A stretch of DNA of 12,432 nt from the NCBI GenBank assembly GCA_900769795.1, contig CAAGHZ010000008.1, positions 1-12,432 of the forward strand, in the 5' to 3' direction. Positions within the stretch are counted from its first letter, which is position 1. Each line of letters opens with the position of its first letter. The notes under the pieces are model-generated. The model saw nothing but the letters and a program-made list of their open reading frames with translations, made no database searches and had not been told where the DNA came from. Position numbers and translations under genes: made by a program. This DNA comes from Clostridia bacterium (GTDB lineage: Bacteria > Bacillota > Clostridia > Monoglobales > Monoglobaceae). This document shows, piece by piece, positions 5,149-10,139 of this stretch.

Positions 5149-5487
5149 ATGATATTAGCGTTAGAATTAGCAGTTTTGGTAGTTTTTGGAGTATTTTGTA
5201 TAGTTGTTATAAAGAAGGCCGAGCGCAACGAGGTTGCTTTAAAGACGAAGAACTCGCACCTGCTGAAGATGTATGTGAGGGTGAGAGATGAGAGAGACAA
5301 GCGTGCGTATGAAAAGAATGTGCTTCAGGCAGAAATAAAGGAAAAAGATGTACGAATTGATGCTCTCAGCAGAGAAGTTATAAAGAGCGACGAGATGCGA
5401 AAGATGTATGCCAACGTTGCAGAGAGCCTGAAAAAGGAAAAGGATATTCTCTCGCTTGAGTTAGAGAAGGCAGGTGTGACGAAGTGA
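5149..5487 (+). CDS. N-anchored membrane protein with long coiled coil
   Basis: This 112-residue protein begins with one hydrophobic helix (residues 2-22, ILALELAVLVVFGVFCIVVI) followed at once by KKAER, so the remainder should face the cytoplasm. Residues 25-108 are almost continuous charged helix with heptad spacing (KTKNSHLLKMYVRVRDERDK ... VLQAEIKEKDVRIDALSREV ... LKKEKDILSLELEKA), a likely coiled coil. There is no signal-peptidase or lipobox site. AAAAGGAG lies about ten bases before the ATG. The layout resembles phage i-spanin or membrane-scaffold proteins, but those normally sit with lysis genes and this is in the early region, so a lysis role is unlikely. Its stop overlaps the next start (GTGA). 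The function is unknown. Confidence 0.75.
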   Translation: MILALELAVLVVFGVFCIVVIKKAERNEVALKTKNSHLLKMYVRVRDERDKRAYEKNVLQAEIKEKDVRIDALSREVIKSDEMRKMYANVAESLKKEKDILSLELEKAGVTK

Positions 5488-5945
5488 GTAGAGCGAAACA
5501 GGGTCCTTTTGTGTGGAACAAAGACGAGGAAATGTATCTCAGGCTAAATTATCAGAATACCCCAAACAGTGTGCTTGTGAAAGTGCTGAAGAAAAGCAGA
5601 GAGGCTATATCGGTAAGAGCCCATCAGTTGGGGCTACACAAGAACACGGATGTTGTTGAATACAACAAGGGCAGAGGAAAGGTAAAGTACAGAGAGGAAA
5701 CGCCCTTGCTTGCAGACATCATATGCTTTTATCACAGGCGGAATGTGAGGATTGATGTTATAGCAAGGGAAGTACATTGCCCGGCTCAGCAGGTTGCAGA
5801 TATCCTTGCGAGATGCCTTGAGGATGGTATGTATGAGTTCTATGCAAAACAAGAGAATAGCGCCATACACTTTGGCAAGGATAGTCCATTCTTTGTACAT
5901 ACTGAGATTTGGGGAAGCACAAGAGGGGCGGCGGCAACGACATGA
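5484..5945 (+). CDS. SANT/Myb-like DNA-binding early phage protein
   Basis: This is a 153-residue putative DNA-binding protein. Residues 10-52 (WNKDEEMYLRLNYQNTPNSV, then LVKVLKKSREAISVRAHQLG) have the W-x-K/E-x-E-x-x-L-x-x-N-Y and AI..RA..LGL pattern of SANT/Myb-like helix-turn-helix domains seen in phage regulators and in the N-termini of homing endonucleases. Residues 75-110 hold a second helical stretch, RRNVRIDVIAREVHCPAQQV, that could be another helix-turn-helix. The tail is not conserved in appearance and ends Ala-Thr rich. It starts with GTG at 5484, overlapping the previous stop, with AGAAGG upstream. Its 3' end overlaps the next ATG by four bases. A regulator of early or middle phage genes is a reasonable guess; no nuclease motif is seen. 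Confidence 0.72.
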   Translation: MSRAKQGPFVWNKDEEMYLRLNYQNTPNSVLVKVLKKSREAISVRAHQLGLHKNTDVVEYNKGRGKVKYREETPLLADIICFYHRRNVRIDVIAREVHCPAQQVADILARCLEDGMYEFYAKQENSAIHFGKDSPFFVHTEIWGSTRGAAATT

Positions 5946-6160
5946 TGCACGATTATACGCACCCTGATATTGAGCGTGTAGAGCGGACAGGCTATCTGTA
6001 CGGCGAACCAGGCAACAAAAGGCTTGGCTATTGTGAGCAGTGCGGCGACAGTGTTATGGAAGAATATTCGGGGGATGCATACGAGACAGACGAGGGTTTG
6101 CTTTTCTGTTGTATGGAGTGCTGCCACGATTATTATGGGATAAGGAGAGTTGATGTATGA
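5942..6160 (+). CDS. Phage zinc-ribbon protein, 72 residues
   Basis: The protein begins MMHDYTHPDIERVERTGYLY and holds CEQC (about residues 33-36) and CCMECC (about 57-62), enough for one zinc-ribbon. The opening HPDIERxxxTGYxxGEP is, from memory, a recurring signature of a small early protein in Firmicutes phages, which supports the reading frame. I prefer the ATG at 5942, overlapping the previous stop as ATGA, with GAGGGG about 13 bases upstream. A TTG at 5909 would add 11 residues but lacks a ribosome binding site. The stop overlaps the next ATG (ATGA), again showing coupling. The function is unknown; zinc-dependent binding to a host or phage protein or nucleic acid is likely. Confidence 0.8.
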   Translation: MMHDYTHPDIERVERTGYLYGEPGNKRLGYCEQCGDSVMEEYSGDAYETDEGLLFCCMECCHDYYGIRRVDV

Positions 6161-6396
6161 AGAATACTTTAGCGGATTTAAACAATTATTTATTTGAAAG
6201 CATAGAGAGGCTGAATGATGACAGTTTATCAGAGGAAGAGTTGGGGAAGGAAATTAAACGCAGCGAGGCTGTGCAGAAAGTAGCGAAGACCATCATTGAC
6301 AACGGCACTCTTGCTTTGCAGGCTAAAAGACATTTTGATGAGTATGGTCTTAATCATAATGTTGAGATGCCTCTGCTTGGCATTACAGACAAATGA
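6157..6396 (+). CDS. Conserved phage protein of the LNNYLFESIERL type, 79 residues
   Basis: This reads as a widely distributed early phage protein of unknown function: NTLADLNNYLFESIERLNDD, then LGKEIKRSEAVQKVAKTIID, then NGTLALQAKRHFDEYG and a short end LLGITDK. It is all helical, with no membrane segment or Cys. In related proteins I recall, the same order of motifs (DLNxxLFxxxERLxD, ELxxEIxRxxAVxxVAxxII, NxxLxLxA) is present, so it appears complete. The start overlaps the preceding stop. Just past the TGA the same frame stays open for 25 codons with a strong coiled-coil pattern; I treat that as a remnant of another gene rather than part of this one. Confidence 0.82.
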   Translation: MKNTLADLNNYLFESIERLNDDSLSEEELGKEIKRSEAVQKVAKTIIDNGTLALQAKRHFDEYGLNHNVEMPLLGITDK

Positions 6397-6474
6397 CTGA
6401 CAGAGGAAAATGCCCAGTTGCGGGAAACTGTGAAAAACTTAAGAGAAAGGGTAAGGAAGTTTGAACAATGGTAG
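6397..6474 (+). pseudogene. Coiled-coil gene remnant in frame after a TGA
   Basis: After the TGA of the 79-residue gene the frame continues LTEENAQLRETVKNLRERVR and KFEQW to a TAG, with clear heptads. There is no ATG or ribosome binding site of its own. The end overlaps the next ATG (ATGG-TAG), as real gene ends do in this operon, so it looks like the 3' end of a coiled-coil gene whose start has been deleted. TGA readthrough is a less likely alternative. Another frame gives a 23-codon ORF from ATG at 6393, overlapping the same stop. Confidence 0.4.
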
Positions 6475-6860
6475 GTCACAAATATACCGAAGATGAGCAT
6501 AATTTTCTGCAATCATTTATACCCGGACATACCTACAAAGAGATAGTTGCCGAATACAACAAAACTTTTAGCGAGCCAATAACCGAATCAAGAGTAAAGG
6601 GGTATATGGCAAACCATAAAATCAACAATGGATTGACGGGAAGATTCAAGAAAGGTCATATACCTGCAAACAAAGGAACGCATCCACCTACTGTTGGGAG
6701 AATGGCAGAGACACAATTCAAAAAAGGCGGTCTTCCTCCGAACACAAAGCCTGTCGGATACGAACGCATTACGAAAGATGGTTATATTGAGGTCAAAATC
6801 ATAAAGGGGAAACCGATTTGCAGTTTTCTGTTGTTGATGATGACTTTGGTCAGTGTGTAA
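6468..6860 (+). CDS. HNH-type homing endonuclease, truncated before the HNH domain
   Basis: The first ~112 residues match the N-terminal part of phage HNH endonucleases: a SANT-like domain (HKYTEDEHNFLQSFIPGHTY, then KEIVAEYNKTF), then the linker TGRFKKGHIPANKGTHPPTV, then FKKGGLPPNTKPVGYERITK and DGYIEVKI. In complete members (about 180-200 residues) this leads into the catalytic His-Asn-His module. Here the sequence leaves the family right after DGYIEVKIIKG and ends in a short hydrophobic tail, CSFLLLMMTLVSV. That tail is the out-of-frame reading of another gene's 3' end. The protein is therefore a deletion product with no nuclease site and is probably inactive. AAGGAAG lies eight bases before the ATG, so it may still be translated as a DNA-binding fragment. 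Confidence 0.75.
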   Translation: MVGHKYTEDEHNFLQSFIPGHTYKEIVAEYNKTFSEPITESRVKGYMANHKINNGLTGRFKKGHIPANKGTHPPTVGRMAETQFKKGGLPPNTKPVGYERITKDGYIEVKIIKGKPICSFLLLMMTLVSV

Positions 6861-6931
6861 AAGGTTCACTGATAAAGTTCTGTCCGTTTTGCGGAAGAAG
6901 TTTGGATACACCGCAGAAAGAGGTGGAGTGA
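6806..6931 (+). pseudogene. 3' fragment of a zinc-ribbon phage gene
   Basis: In the +2 frame relative to the truncated HNH gene the sequence reads GETDLQFSVVDDDFGQCVKG, SLIKFCPFCGRSLDTPQKEV and E, then TGA. FCPFCGRSL is the usual ending of short phage zinc-ribbon proteins, which normally have a second CxxC pair near the N-terminus. That pair and the start codon are missing. A TTG at 6818 with AAGGGG upstream could give a 37-residue product. The junction with the HNH gene falls near 6800-6810, consistent with one deletion that fused the two genes. Confidence 0.6.
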
Positions 6932-7023
6932 TGGCTACTTGTTATGATTGCATCCATTGTGGTGCTTGTTCCGATGCAATTGAGGACGCAATTACTCAAA
7001 TATCAGAAAAGGAGAAAGTATGA
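6931..7023 (+). CDS. Cys-rich micro-protein, 30 residues, perhaps truncated
   Basis: ATG at 6931 overlaps the previous stop (TGATG) and has AGGTGG at 6921-6926. The product is MATCYDCIHCGACSDAIEDA followed by ITQISEKEKV. Four cysteines in C-x2-C-x2-C-x2-C spacing could hold a metal or be the first half of a larger zinc protein. Longer phage proteins that begin MATCYDCIHC exist as I recall, so this may be another product of deletion. The stop overlaps the next ATG (ATGA). Expression is plausible; the function is unknown. Confidence 0.5.
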   Translation: MATCYDCIHCGACSDAIEDAITQISEKEKV

Positions 7024-7196
7024 AGTATAGTGATGAATTGGGTTTTGAATTAAACATTCCACGCTTAAAAAATGAAAGTGTTATAGACCATATCACAACA
7101 TCAAGACTTATTTTAATGGACTTCTTTGATCTTCAACGAAAGAGGTTGAATAAAAACACTTGCAAAAATCCATTAGTTAAGACGGAAACACAATAA
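7020..7196 (+). CDS. Hypothetical 58-residue protein before the 40-bp repeat
   Basis: I do not recognise this protein. It starts MKYSDELGFELNIPRLKNES, contains VIDHITTSRLILMDFFDLQR and ends KRLNKN... in a basic tail closing with TETQ. It is probably a small soluble helical protein. AAAGGAG lies five bases before the ATG, and the start overlaps the previous stop. Its last codon and stop (CAA TAA) are the first bases of a 40-bp direct repeat that recurs after the next gene. The local sequence is more AT-rich than the genes on either side, which suggests a different origin. Confidence 0.6.
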   Translation: MKYSDELGFELNIPRLKNESVIDHITTSRLILMDFFDLQRKRLNKNTCKNPLVKTETQ

Positions 7197-7230
7197 AATC
7201 GCAATTCAAACGATAAAAGAACGATTTTAA
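7191..7230 (+). repeat. 40-bp perfect direct repeat, copy 1
   Basis: The bases from CAATAAAATCGC to AACGATTTTAA are identical to 7567-7606. The repeat begins with the last codon and stop of the upstream gene. It contains an internal inverted repeat, TAAAATCG (7194-7201) and CGATTTTA (7222-7229), with a 20-base loop. GGAG follows at once and serves as the ribosome binding site of the 110-residue gene. Confidence 0.9.
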
Positions 7231-7239
7231 GGAGTCAAT

Positions 7240-7572
7240 ATGAGCAAAAATAGATATGCAGTAACCTGTAATGGCAGAACGGCTTTTTATGCTTGTATGT
7301 GGGAAGATATAAGACAATGTGCTATAGATAGTGGATGGGCGGTTGCTCTGCACGGCAGTCTTTCTTCCGATATGGATATTATGGCTATGCCGTGGGTAGA
7401 AAATGCCGTTACATTTGAAGAACTTATAAACAGAGTATCAAAACTATTTAAGGACAATGATATGTCAAGTCAGTATGTAATTACATATAACGAAAAAGCT
7501 CATAACAGGATTGTTGCTACAATTCCTATATTTGCAGATTTTTACCTTGATATATCGGCAATAAGTCAATAA
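7240..7572 (+). CDS. Phage nucleotidyltransferase-like small protein in a repeat-flanked cassette
   Basis: This 110-residue protein matches, from memory, a recurring phage protein family: RYAVTCNGRTAFYACMWEDI, then AIDSGWAVALHGSLSSDMDI, then MAMPWVENAVTFEELI, and an ending NRIVATIPIFADFYLDISAI. The HGS-x3-DMD stretch resembles the GS...DxD active site of nucleotidyltransferases of the Pol-beta fold, although the gap is shorter than the classical spacing. The family otherwise lacks a proven activity, so enzymatic function is a guess. TTAAGGAG lies just before the ATG. The gene and its upstream spacer are framed by two identical 40-bp repeats with a 376-bp period, so it looks like a one-gene cassette gained, or about to be lost, by recombination between the repeats. 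Confidence 0.72.
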   Translation: MSKNRYAVTCNGRTAFYACMWEDIRQCAIDSGWAVALHGSLSSDMDIMAMPWVENAVTFEELINRVSKLFKDNDMSSQYVITYNEKAHNRIVATIPIFADFYLDISAISQ

Positions 7573-7606
7573 AATCGCAATTCAAACGATAAAAGAACGA
7601 TTTTAA
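7567..7606 (+). repeat. 40-bp perfect direct repeat, copy 2
   Basis: Identical over 40 bp to 7191-7230, including the internal TAAAATCG/CGATTTTA inverted repeat (7570-7577 and 7598-7605). It again starts at the last codon and stop of the preceding gene (CAA TAA). The identity ends with the TTAA; downstream bases differ (AAAG here, GGAG in copy 1). Confidence 0.9.
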
Positions 7607-7650
7607 AAAGAAAAATAATTAAATATTCAAAATAAAGGAGATTAAAAAAG

Positions 7651-7947
7651 ATGAAAAATTATTATGGAGAAAAGGTATTGGTAAGAGGCATTCAAAGCGG
7701 TGTATATTTTGGCACATTGGTAGAGCGAAACGGGCAAGAGGTTGAGATGCACGATGTTCGCAACATCTGGCGTTGGAACGGGGCTAACACTCTGCTTGAT
7801 TTGGCTGAAAACGGCGCAAGGAACACAGGTGATTGCAGGTTCTCGAATAAGGTAGACAGTTTGGTGCTTACTGATGTATGTGAGATAGTGCCGTGCAGCA
7901 AAAAGGCAATCAAAGCAATAGAAGGTGTAAGCGAATGGACATATTAA
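7651..7947 (+). CDS. Conserved phage protein, DUF6948-like
   Basis: This 98-residue protein has the ordered motifs of a broadly distributed phage family that I recall as DUF6948: YGEKVLVRGIQSGVYFGTLV, then ERNGQEVEMHDVRNIWRWNG, then ANTLLDLAENGARNTGDCRF, then VLTDVCEIVPCSKKAIKAIE. The RxxxAGV.FGTL, RxxWxWxGA and VLTxxxEIxP patterns are all present, and the length is normal, so it looks complete. It is a small mixed alpha-beta protein without membrane segments. The function is not known. AAAGGAG lies ten bases before the ATG. Its 3' end overlaps the start of the Gly-repeat gene, and the same two-gene order is found in other phages (from memory), which hints at a shared job. Confidence 0.82.
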   Translation: MKNYYGEKVLVRGIQSGVYFGTLVERNGQEVEMHDVRNIWRWNGANTLLDLAENGARNTGDCRFSNKVDSLVLTDVCEIVPCSKKAIKAIEGVSEWTY

Positions 7948-8600
7948 AAATTGAAAAGTTTTTAGGCTACGGCTACGGCAACGGCTACGGCTACGGCAAC
8001 GGCTACGGCTACGGCTACGGCTACGGCAACGGCGACGGCGACGGCAACGGCTACGGCTACGGCTACGGCTACGGCAACGGCGACGGCTACGGCAACGGCA
8101 ACGGCAACGGCTACGGCGACGGCGACGGCATTAAAAGTATAAATGGAATGGATGTATATAACGTCGATGATGTGCCTACAGTGTTTACGCATATGCACGG
8201 CAATGTCGCAAAGGGTTATATATTAGAGCGAAATACAACGCTGAAGCCTTGTTACATAGTAAAGGGCAATGGGTACTTTGCGCACGGTGAAACGCTCTCT
8301 GAGGCGCAGGAAGCACTTGAAGAAAAGATTATGGATGATTTGGACGTTGATGAGAAGATAACGCTTTTCAAGGAGAAGTTCCCCGAAACAGATAAAAAGT
8401 ATCCTGCAAGTGACTTTTATCAATGGCACCATAATTTAACAGGTAGCTGCGAAATGGGGCGTAAATCGTTTGCGGCAAGTCATAGCATAGACATAGAAAA
8501 CGATATGTTTACAGTTAAGGAGTTTATAGACTTGACCGAAAATGCATATTGTGGCGAAGTTATCAGACAGTTAAAGGAAAGCTACGGGATAGAAGGATAG
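7935..8600 (+). CDS. Phage protein with long Gly-Tyr/Asn/Asp repeat and conserved C-terminal domain (DUF7666-like)
   Basis: From ATG at 7935 (GAAGGTG upstream, inside the previous gene) the protein has 221 residues. Residues 1-10 (MDILKIEKFL) lead into 27 dipeptides Gly-X (residues 11-64) with X being Tyr 14 times, Asn 8 and Asp 5. The C-terminal part (from about 66) is a conserved domain: IKSINGMDVYNVDDVPTVFT, then GYILERNTTLKPCYIVKGNG, then YFAHGETLSEAQEALEEKI, then DFYQWHHNLTGSCEMGRKSF and FTVKEFIDLTENAYCGEVIR. I recall this as a DUF7666-type phage domain often fused to such glycine repeats. The repeat should be disordered and could phase-separate, bind surfaces or simply vary in length. 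The H-H and C residues around WHHNLTGSC may be functional. The role is unknown. Confidence 0.82.
   Translation: MDILKIEKFLGYGYGNGYGYGNGYGYGYGYGNGDGDGNGYGYGYGYGNGDGYGNGNGNGYGDGDGIKSINGMDVYNVDDVPTVFTHMHGNVAKGYILERNTTLKPCYIVKGNGYFAHGETLSEAQEALEEKIMDDLDVDEKITLFKEKFPETDKKYPASDFYQWHHNLTGSCEMGRKSFAASHSIDIENDMFTVKEFIDLTENAYCGEVIRQLKESYGIEG
7965..8129 (+). repeat. GGCNAC hexanucleotide tandem array, 27 units
   Basis: Twenty-seven perfect 6-bp units GGCNAC run in frame (7965-8126), followed by one more GGC. Only the first base of the second codon varies: T 14 times, A 8, G 5, never C, so His never appears. Units 7-14 (8001-8048) and 15-22 (8049-8096) form a 48-bp tandem duplication with one difference (unit 13 GAC versus unit 21 TAC). 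Slippage would change length in steps of two residues without shifting the frame. Confidence 0.97.
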
Positions 8601-8616
8601 GGGGTGGATTGAGTGA

Positions 8617-8805
8617 TTGACGATGGCTGAATGGATTGATGTAAAGGATAAAGTGATGTTGTGGGAAGAAATGAAGTTTGAGGACATTATGAAAAAGAAA
8701 GACATAAACGCAGGCCTTAATTACCTACGAGCGAGAGCAAGCACCATTCGTCAGACACAGATAATTGAAATGATTAAGGCGGAGTTAAAGAAGGAGAACA
8801 AATGA
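8617..8805 (+). CDS. Hypothetical 62-residue helical protein
   Basis: The product is small, charged and helical: MTMAEWIDVKDKVMLWEEMK, FEDIMKKKDINAGLNYLRAR, ASTIRQTQIIEMIKAELKKE. I do not recognise the family. The start is uncertain. The TTG at 8617 is nine bases after GGGGTGG and so fits the ribosome binding site better, while the ATG at 8623 would be 15 bases away and give 60 residues. The stop overlaps the next ATG (ATGA). The internal N-Y-L-R-A-R-A-S-T pattern could be a helix-turn-helix recognition helix, but this is weak. Confidence 0.65.
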   Translation: MTMAEWIDVKDKVMLWEEMKFEDIMKKKDINAGLNYLRARASTIRQTQIIEMIKAELKKENK

Positions 8806-8945
8806 AATCACAATACATATTCCCCGCTATGTTGATTACATTGCAATTCCTTGCAGGTATTGGTTACATCCCGTCGGGAGATTGGCGGATGGTTGTATAT
8901 TGGATAGCGGCTGCGGTATTGAATATAGCGGTAACGCTAAAGTAG
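8802..8945 (+). CDS. Small two-helix membrane protein, 47 residues
   Basis: The frame starts at ATG 8802 overlapping the previous stop (ATGA), with AAGGAG just upstream, and encodes MKSQYIFPAMLITLQFLAGI, GYIPSGDWRMVVYWIAAAVL, NIAVTLK. Two hydrophobic helices flank a short polar loop with GDWR. From memory, proteins with the same MKSRYLFPAxL...GDxRRxxYWxAAAVLxxxVT layout are common in the early region of Firmicutes phages, just before the recombination genes, which fits this position. No function is known. It is too short for standard gene finders and easily missed. Confidence 0.75.
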   Translation: MKSQYIFPAMLITLQFLAGIGYIPSGDWRMVVYWIAAAVLNIAVTLK

Positions 8946-8996
8946 GGGAGGGGCTTGCTCCTCCCGTAAATTGAATTAAAATTTTAGGAGGTAAAA

Positions 8997-10112
8997 ATGA
9001 TTTCAAGAGGTATTTTGAAAGTGGCTCAAAAGGTATTGATTTATGGTGTTGAGGGGGTTGGCAAGACATCGCTTGCGGCGCAGTTCCCCGACCCTGTATT
9101 TATAGACACAGAAGGTAGTACAAACGGAATGGATGTAAAGAGGTTGCCAAAGCCCACAAGCTGGGCGATGCTCCAGGAAGATGTGAAGTATGTTTTAAAT
9201 AACCCCGGATGCTGCGGGACATTGGTAATTGATACAATGGATTGGGCGGAGGCTCTTTGTAACAGACAAATCTGCGATGCGGCAAATGTAAACAGTATTG
9301 AGGCTTTTGGGTATGGTAAAGGCTATACATATTCCTCTGAAGAGATGCAGAAATTTTTATACCTGCTCGATGAGGTTATTGCAAAGGGAGTTCACATAGT
9401 GCTGACTGCCCACGCACAGATACGAAAGTTTGAGCAGCCTGACGAGATGGGAGCTTATGACAGGTATGAACTAAAACTTGGGCAAAAGACAAGCTCCAGA
9501 ACGGCGGCGCTCTTGCGTGAATGGGCAGATATGGTCTTGTTTGCAAATTACGAAACATATGTTATCAACGCAGACGAAAAGGGAAACAAAAAGAAAGCCC
9601 AGGGCAGCAGACGTGTAATGTATACCACGCACCACGCTTGTTGGGACGCAAAGAACAGGCACGGTCTTGATGAGAAGTTGCCCCTTGATTATAAGGAGAT
9701 TGCGCATATATTTACACCTCATCCGTCACCTGCGGTGACACCTTCTTCTCAAGGAGAAGGCAGGGCGATAGAGCCTGAAATTGAGAATGTAATTGACGTA
9801 GAGGCGTATGGTGAAGTTGGGGCAGAGAACACCTCATCCACCGCAAGCGGTCCCCCTTCCCCTCAAGGGGAAGGCTCGGTAAGTGATAAGATACCGAAGG
9901 CTTTGGTTGACCTGATGAATACGGCGGGGGTGACAAAGGCGGAAATTGAAGCGGTTGTTGAGGAAAAGGGAGTGTTCCCGAAGGGAATGCCCCTTGAGGA
10001 CTATGCCATTGATTATATAAATGGTGTTTTAATTGGCGCGTGGCCGCAGGTGCTCGATGCGGTTATGCAAAAGAGAGTGCAAAATGGAGAGGCTGATATG
10101 CCTTGGGAGTAG
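8997..10112 (+). CDS. Sak4-like RecA-fold ATPase (AAA_24 type), phage recombination
   Basis: This 371-residue protein is a phage RecA-like NTPase of the AAA_24/Sak4 group, which in studied phages promotes single-strand annealing together with an SSB-type partner. The Walker A motif is GVEGVGKT (17-24), Walker B is TLVIDT (75-80), and IVLTAHAQ (134-141) forms the next conserved strand. The core ends near residue 239 (EIAHIF). Residues 240-255 and 278-293 are encoded by two copies of a palindromic repeat (9714-9761 and 9829-9875) that add HPSPAVTPSSQGEG and SSTASGPPSPQGEG. A C-terminal helical domain follows (about 297-371), ending ADMPWE. AGGAGG lies seven bases before the ATG. The next genes, DUF669 and an SF2 helicase, complete the usual recombination-replication module. 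ATPase function should be intact because both insertions lie in a linker. Confidence 0.9.
   Translation: MISRGILKVAQKVLIYGVEGVGKTSLAAQFPDPVFIDTEGSTNGMDVKRLPKPTSWAMLQEDVKYVLNNPGCCGTLVIDTMDWAEALCNRQICDAANVNSIEAFGYGKGYTYSSEEMQKFLYLLDEVIAKGVHIVLTAHAQIRKFEQPDEMGAYDRYELKLGQKTSSRTAALLREWADMVLFANYETYVINADEKGNKKKAQGSRRVMYTTHHACWDAKNRHGLDEKLPLDYKEIAHIFTPHPSPAVTPSSQGEGRAIEPEIENVIDVEAYGEVGAENTSSTASGPPSPQGEGSVSDKIPKALVDLMNTAGVTKAEIEAVVEEKGVFPKGMPLEDYAIDYINGVLIGAWPQVLDAVMQKRVQNGEADMPWE
9714..9761 (+). repeat. Double-hairpin palindromic repeat inside the ATPase gene, copy 1
   Basis: The order is ACACCTCATCC (9714-9724), hairpin 1 (GTCACC-TGC-GGTGAC, 9725-9739) and hairpin 2 (9741-9760, CCTTCT with AGAAGG outermost). 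It is read in frame as coding sequence. Copy 2 keeps the first 11 bases and both hairpins but with different, base-paired stems. Confidence 0.85.
9829..9875 (+). repeat. Double-hairpin palindromic repeat inside the ATPase gene, copy 2
   Basis: The order is ACACCTCATCC (9829-9839), hairpin 1 (ACCGC-AA-GCGGT, 9840-9851) and hairpin 2 (9855-9874, CCTTCCCC with GGGGAAGG). Against copy 1 the spacer between the fixed block and hairpin 2 is one base shorter, so the first part is read in another frame, yet both copies are free of stops. Confidence 0.85.
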
Positions 10113-10134
10113 GGAACAATCTGCATGTTGTTCC
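10113..10134 (+). repeat. Hairpin directly after the ATPase gene
   Basis: GGAACAA (10113-10119) and TTGTTCC (10128-10134) pair perfectly around an eight-base loop, immediately after the ATPase stop codon. No U-tract follows, so it is not a standard terminator. It may protect or process the mRNA between the ATPase and DUF669 genes. Confidence 0.4.
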
Positions 10135-10139
10135 GCAAA

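Noticed and set aside
5149..5487. Spanin or holin role for the membrane coiled-coil protein
   Set aside because: The topology is suggestive, but the gene lies in the early operon far from any lysis genes, with no partner lipoprotein or endolysin nearby.
7191..7606. Attachment-site pair or IS-flanking repeats around the 110-residue gene
   Set aside because: No recombinase or transposase lies between the repeats, and the real attL is next to the serine integrase at the left end.
7965..8129. CRISPR array or phase-variable on/off switch in the hexamer tract
   Set aside because: The units are contiguous 6-mers with no spacers, so it is not CRISPR. Because the unit is a multiple of three, slippage cannot switch the frame on and off.
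7962..8198. Minus-strand ORF encoding an Ala-Val repeat
   Set aside because: It is the reverse reading of the GGCNAC array. It has no ribosome binding site and lies wholly inside a well-supported gene on the plus strand.
9714..9875. Rho-independent terminators inside the ATPase gene
   Set aside because: The hairpins are strong but no T-run follows either, and the reading frame continues through both into a plausible C-terminal domain and an operon with no new promoter.
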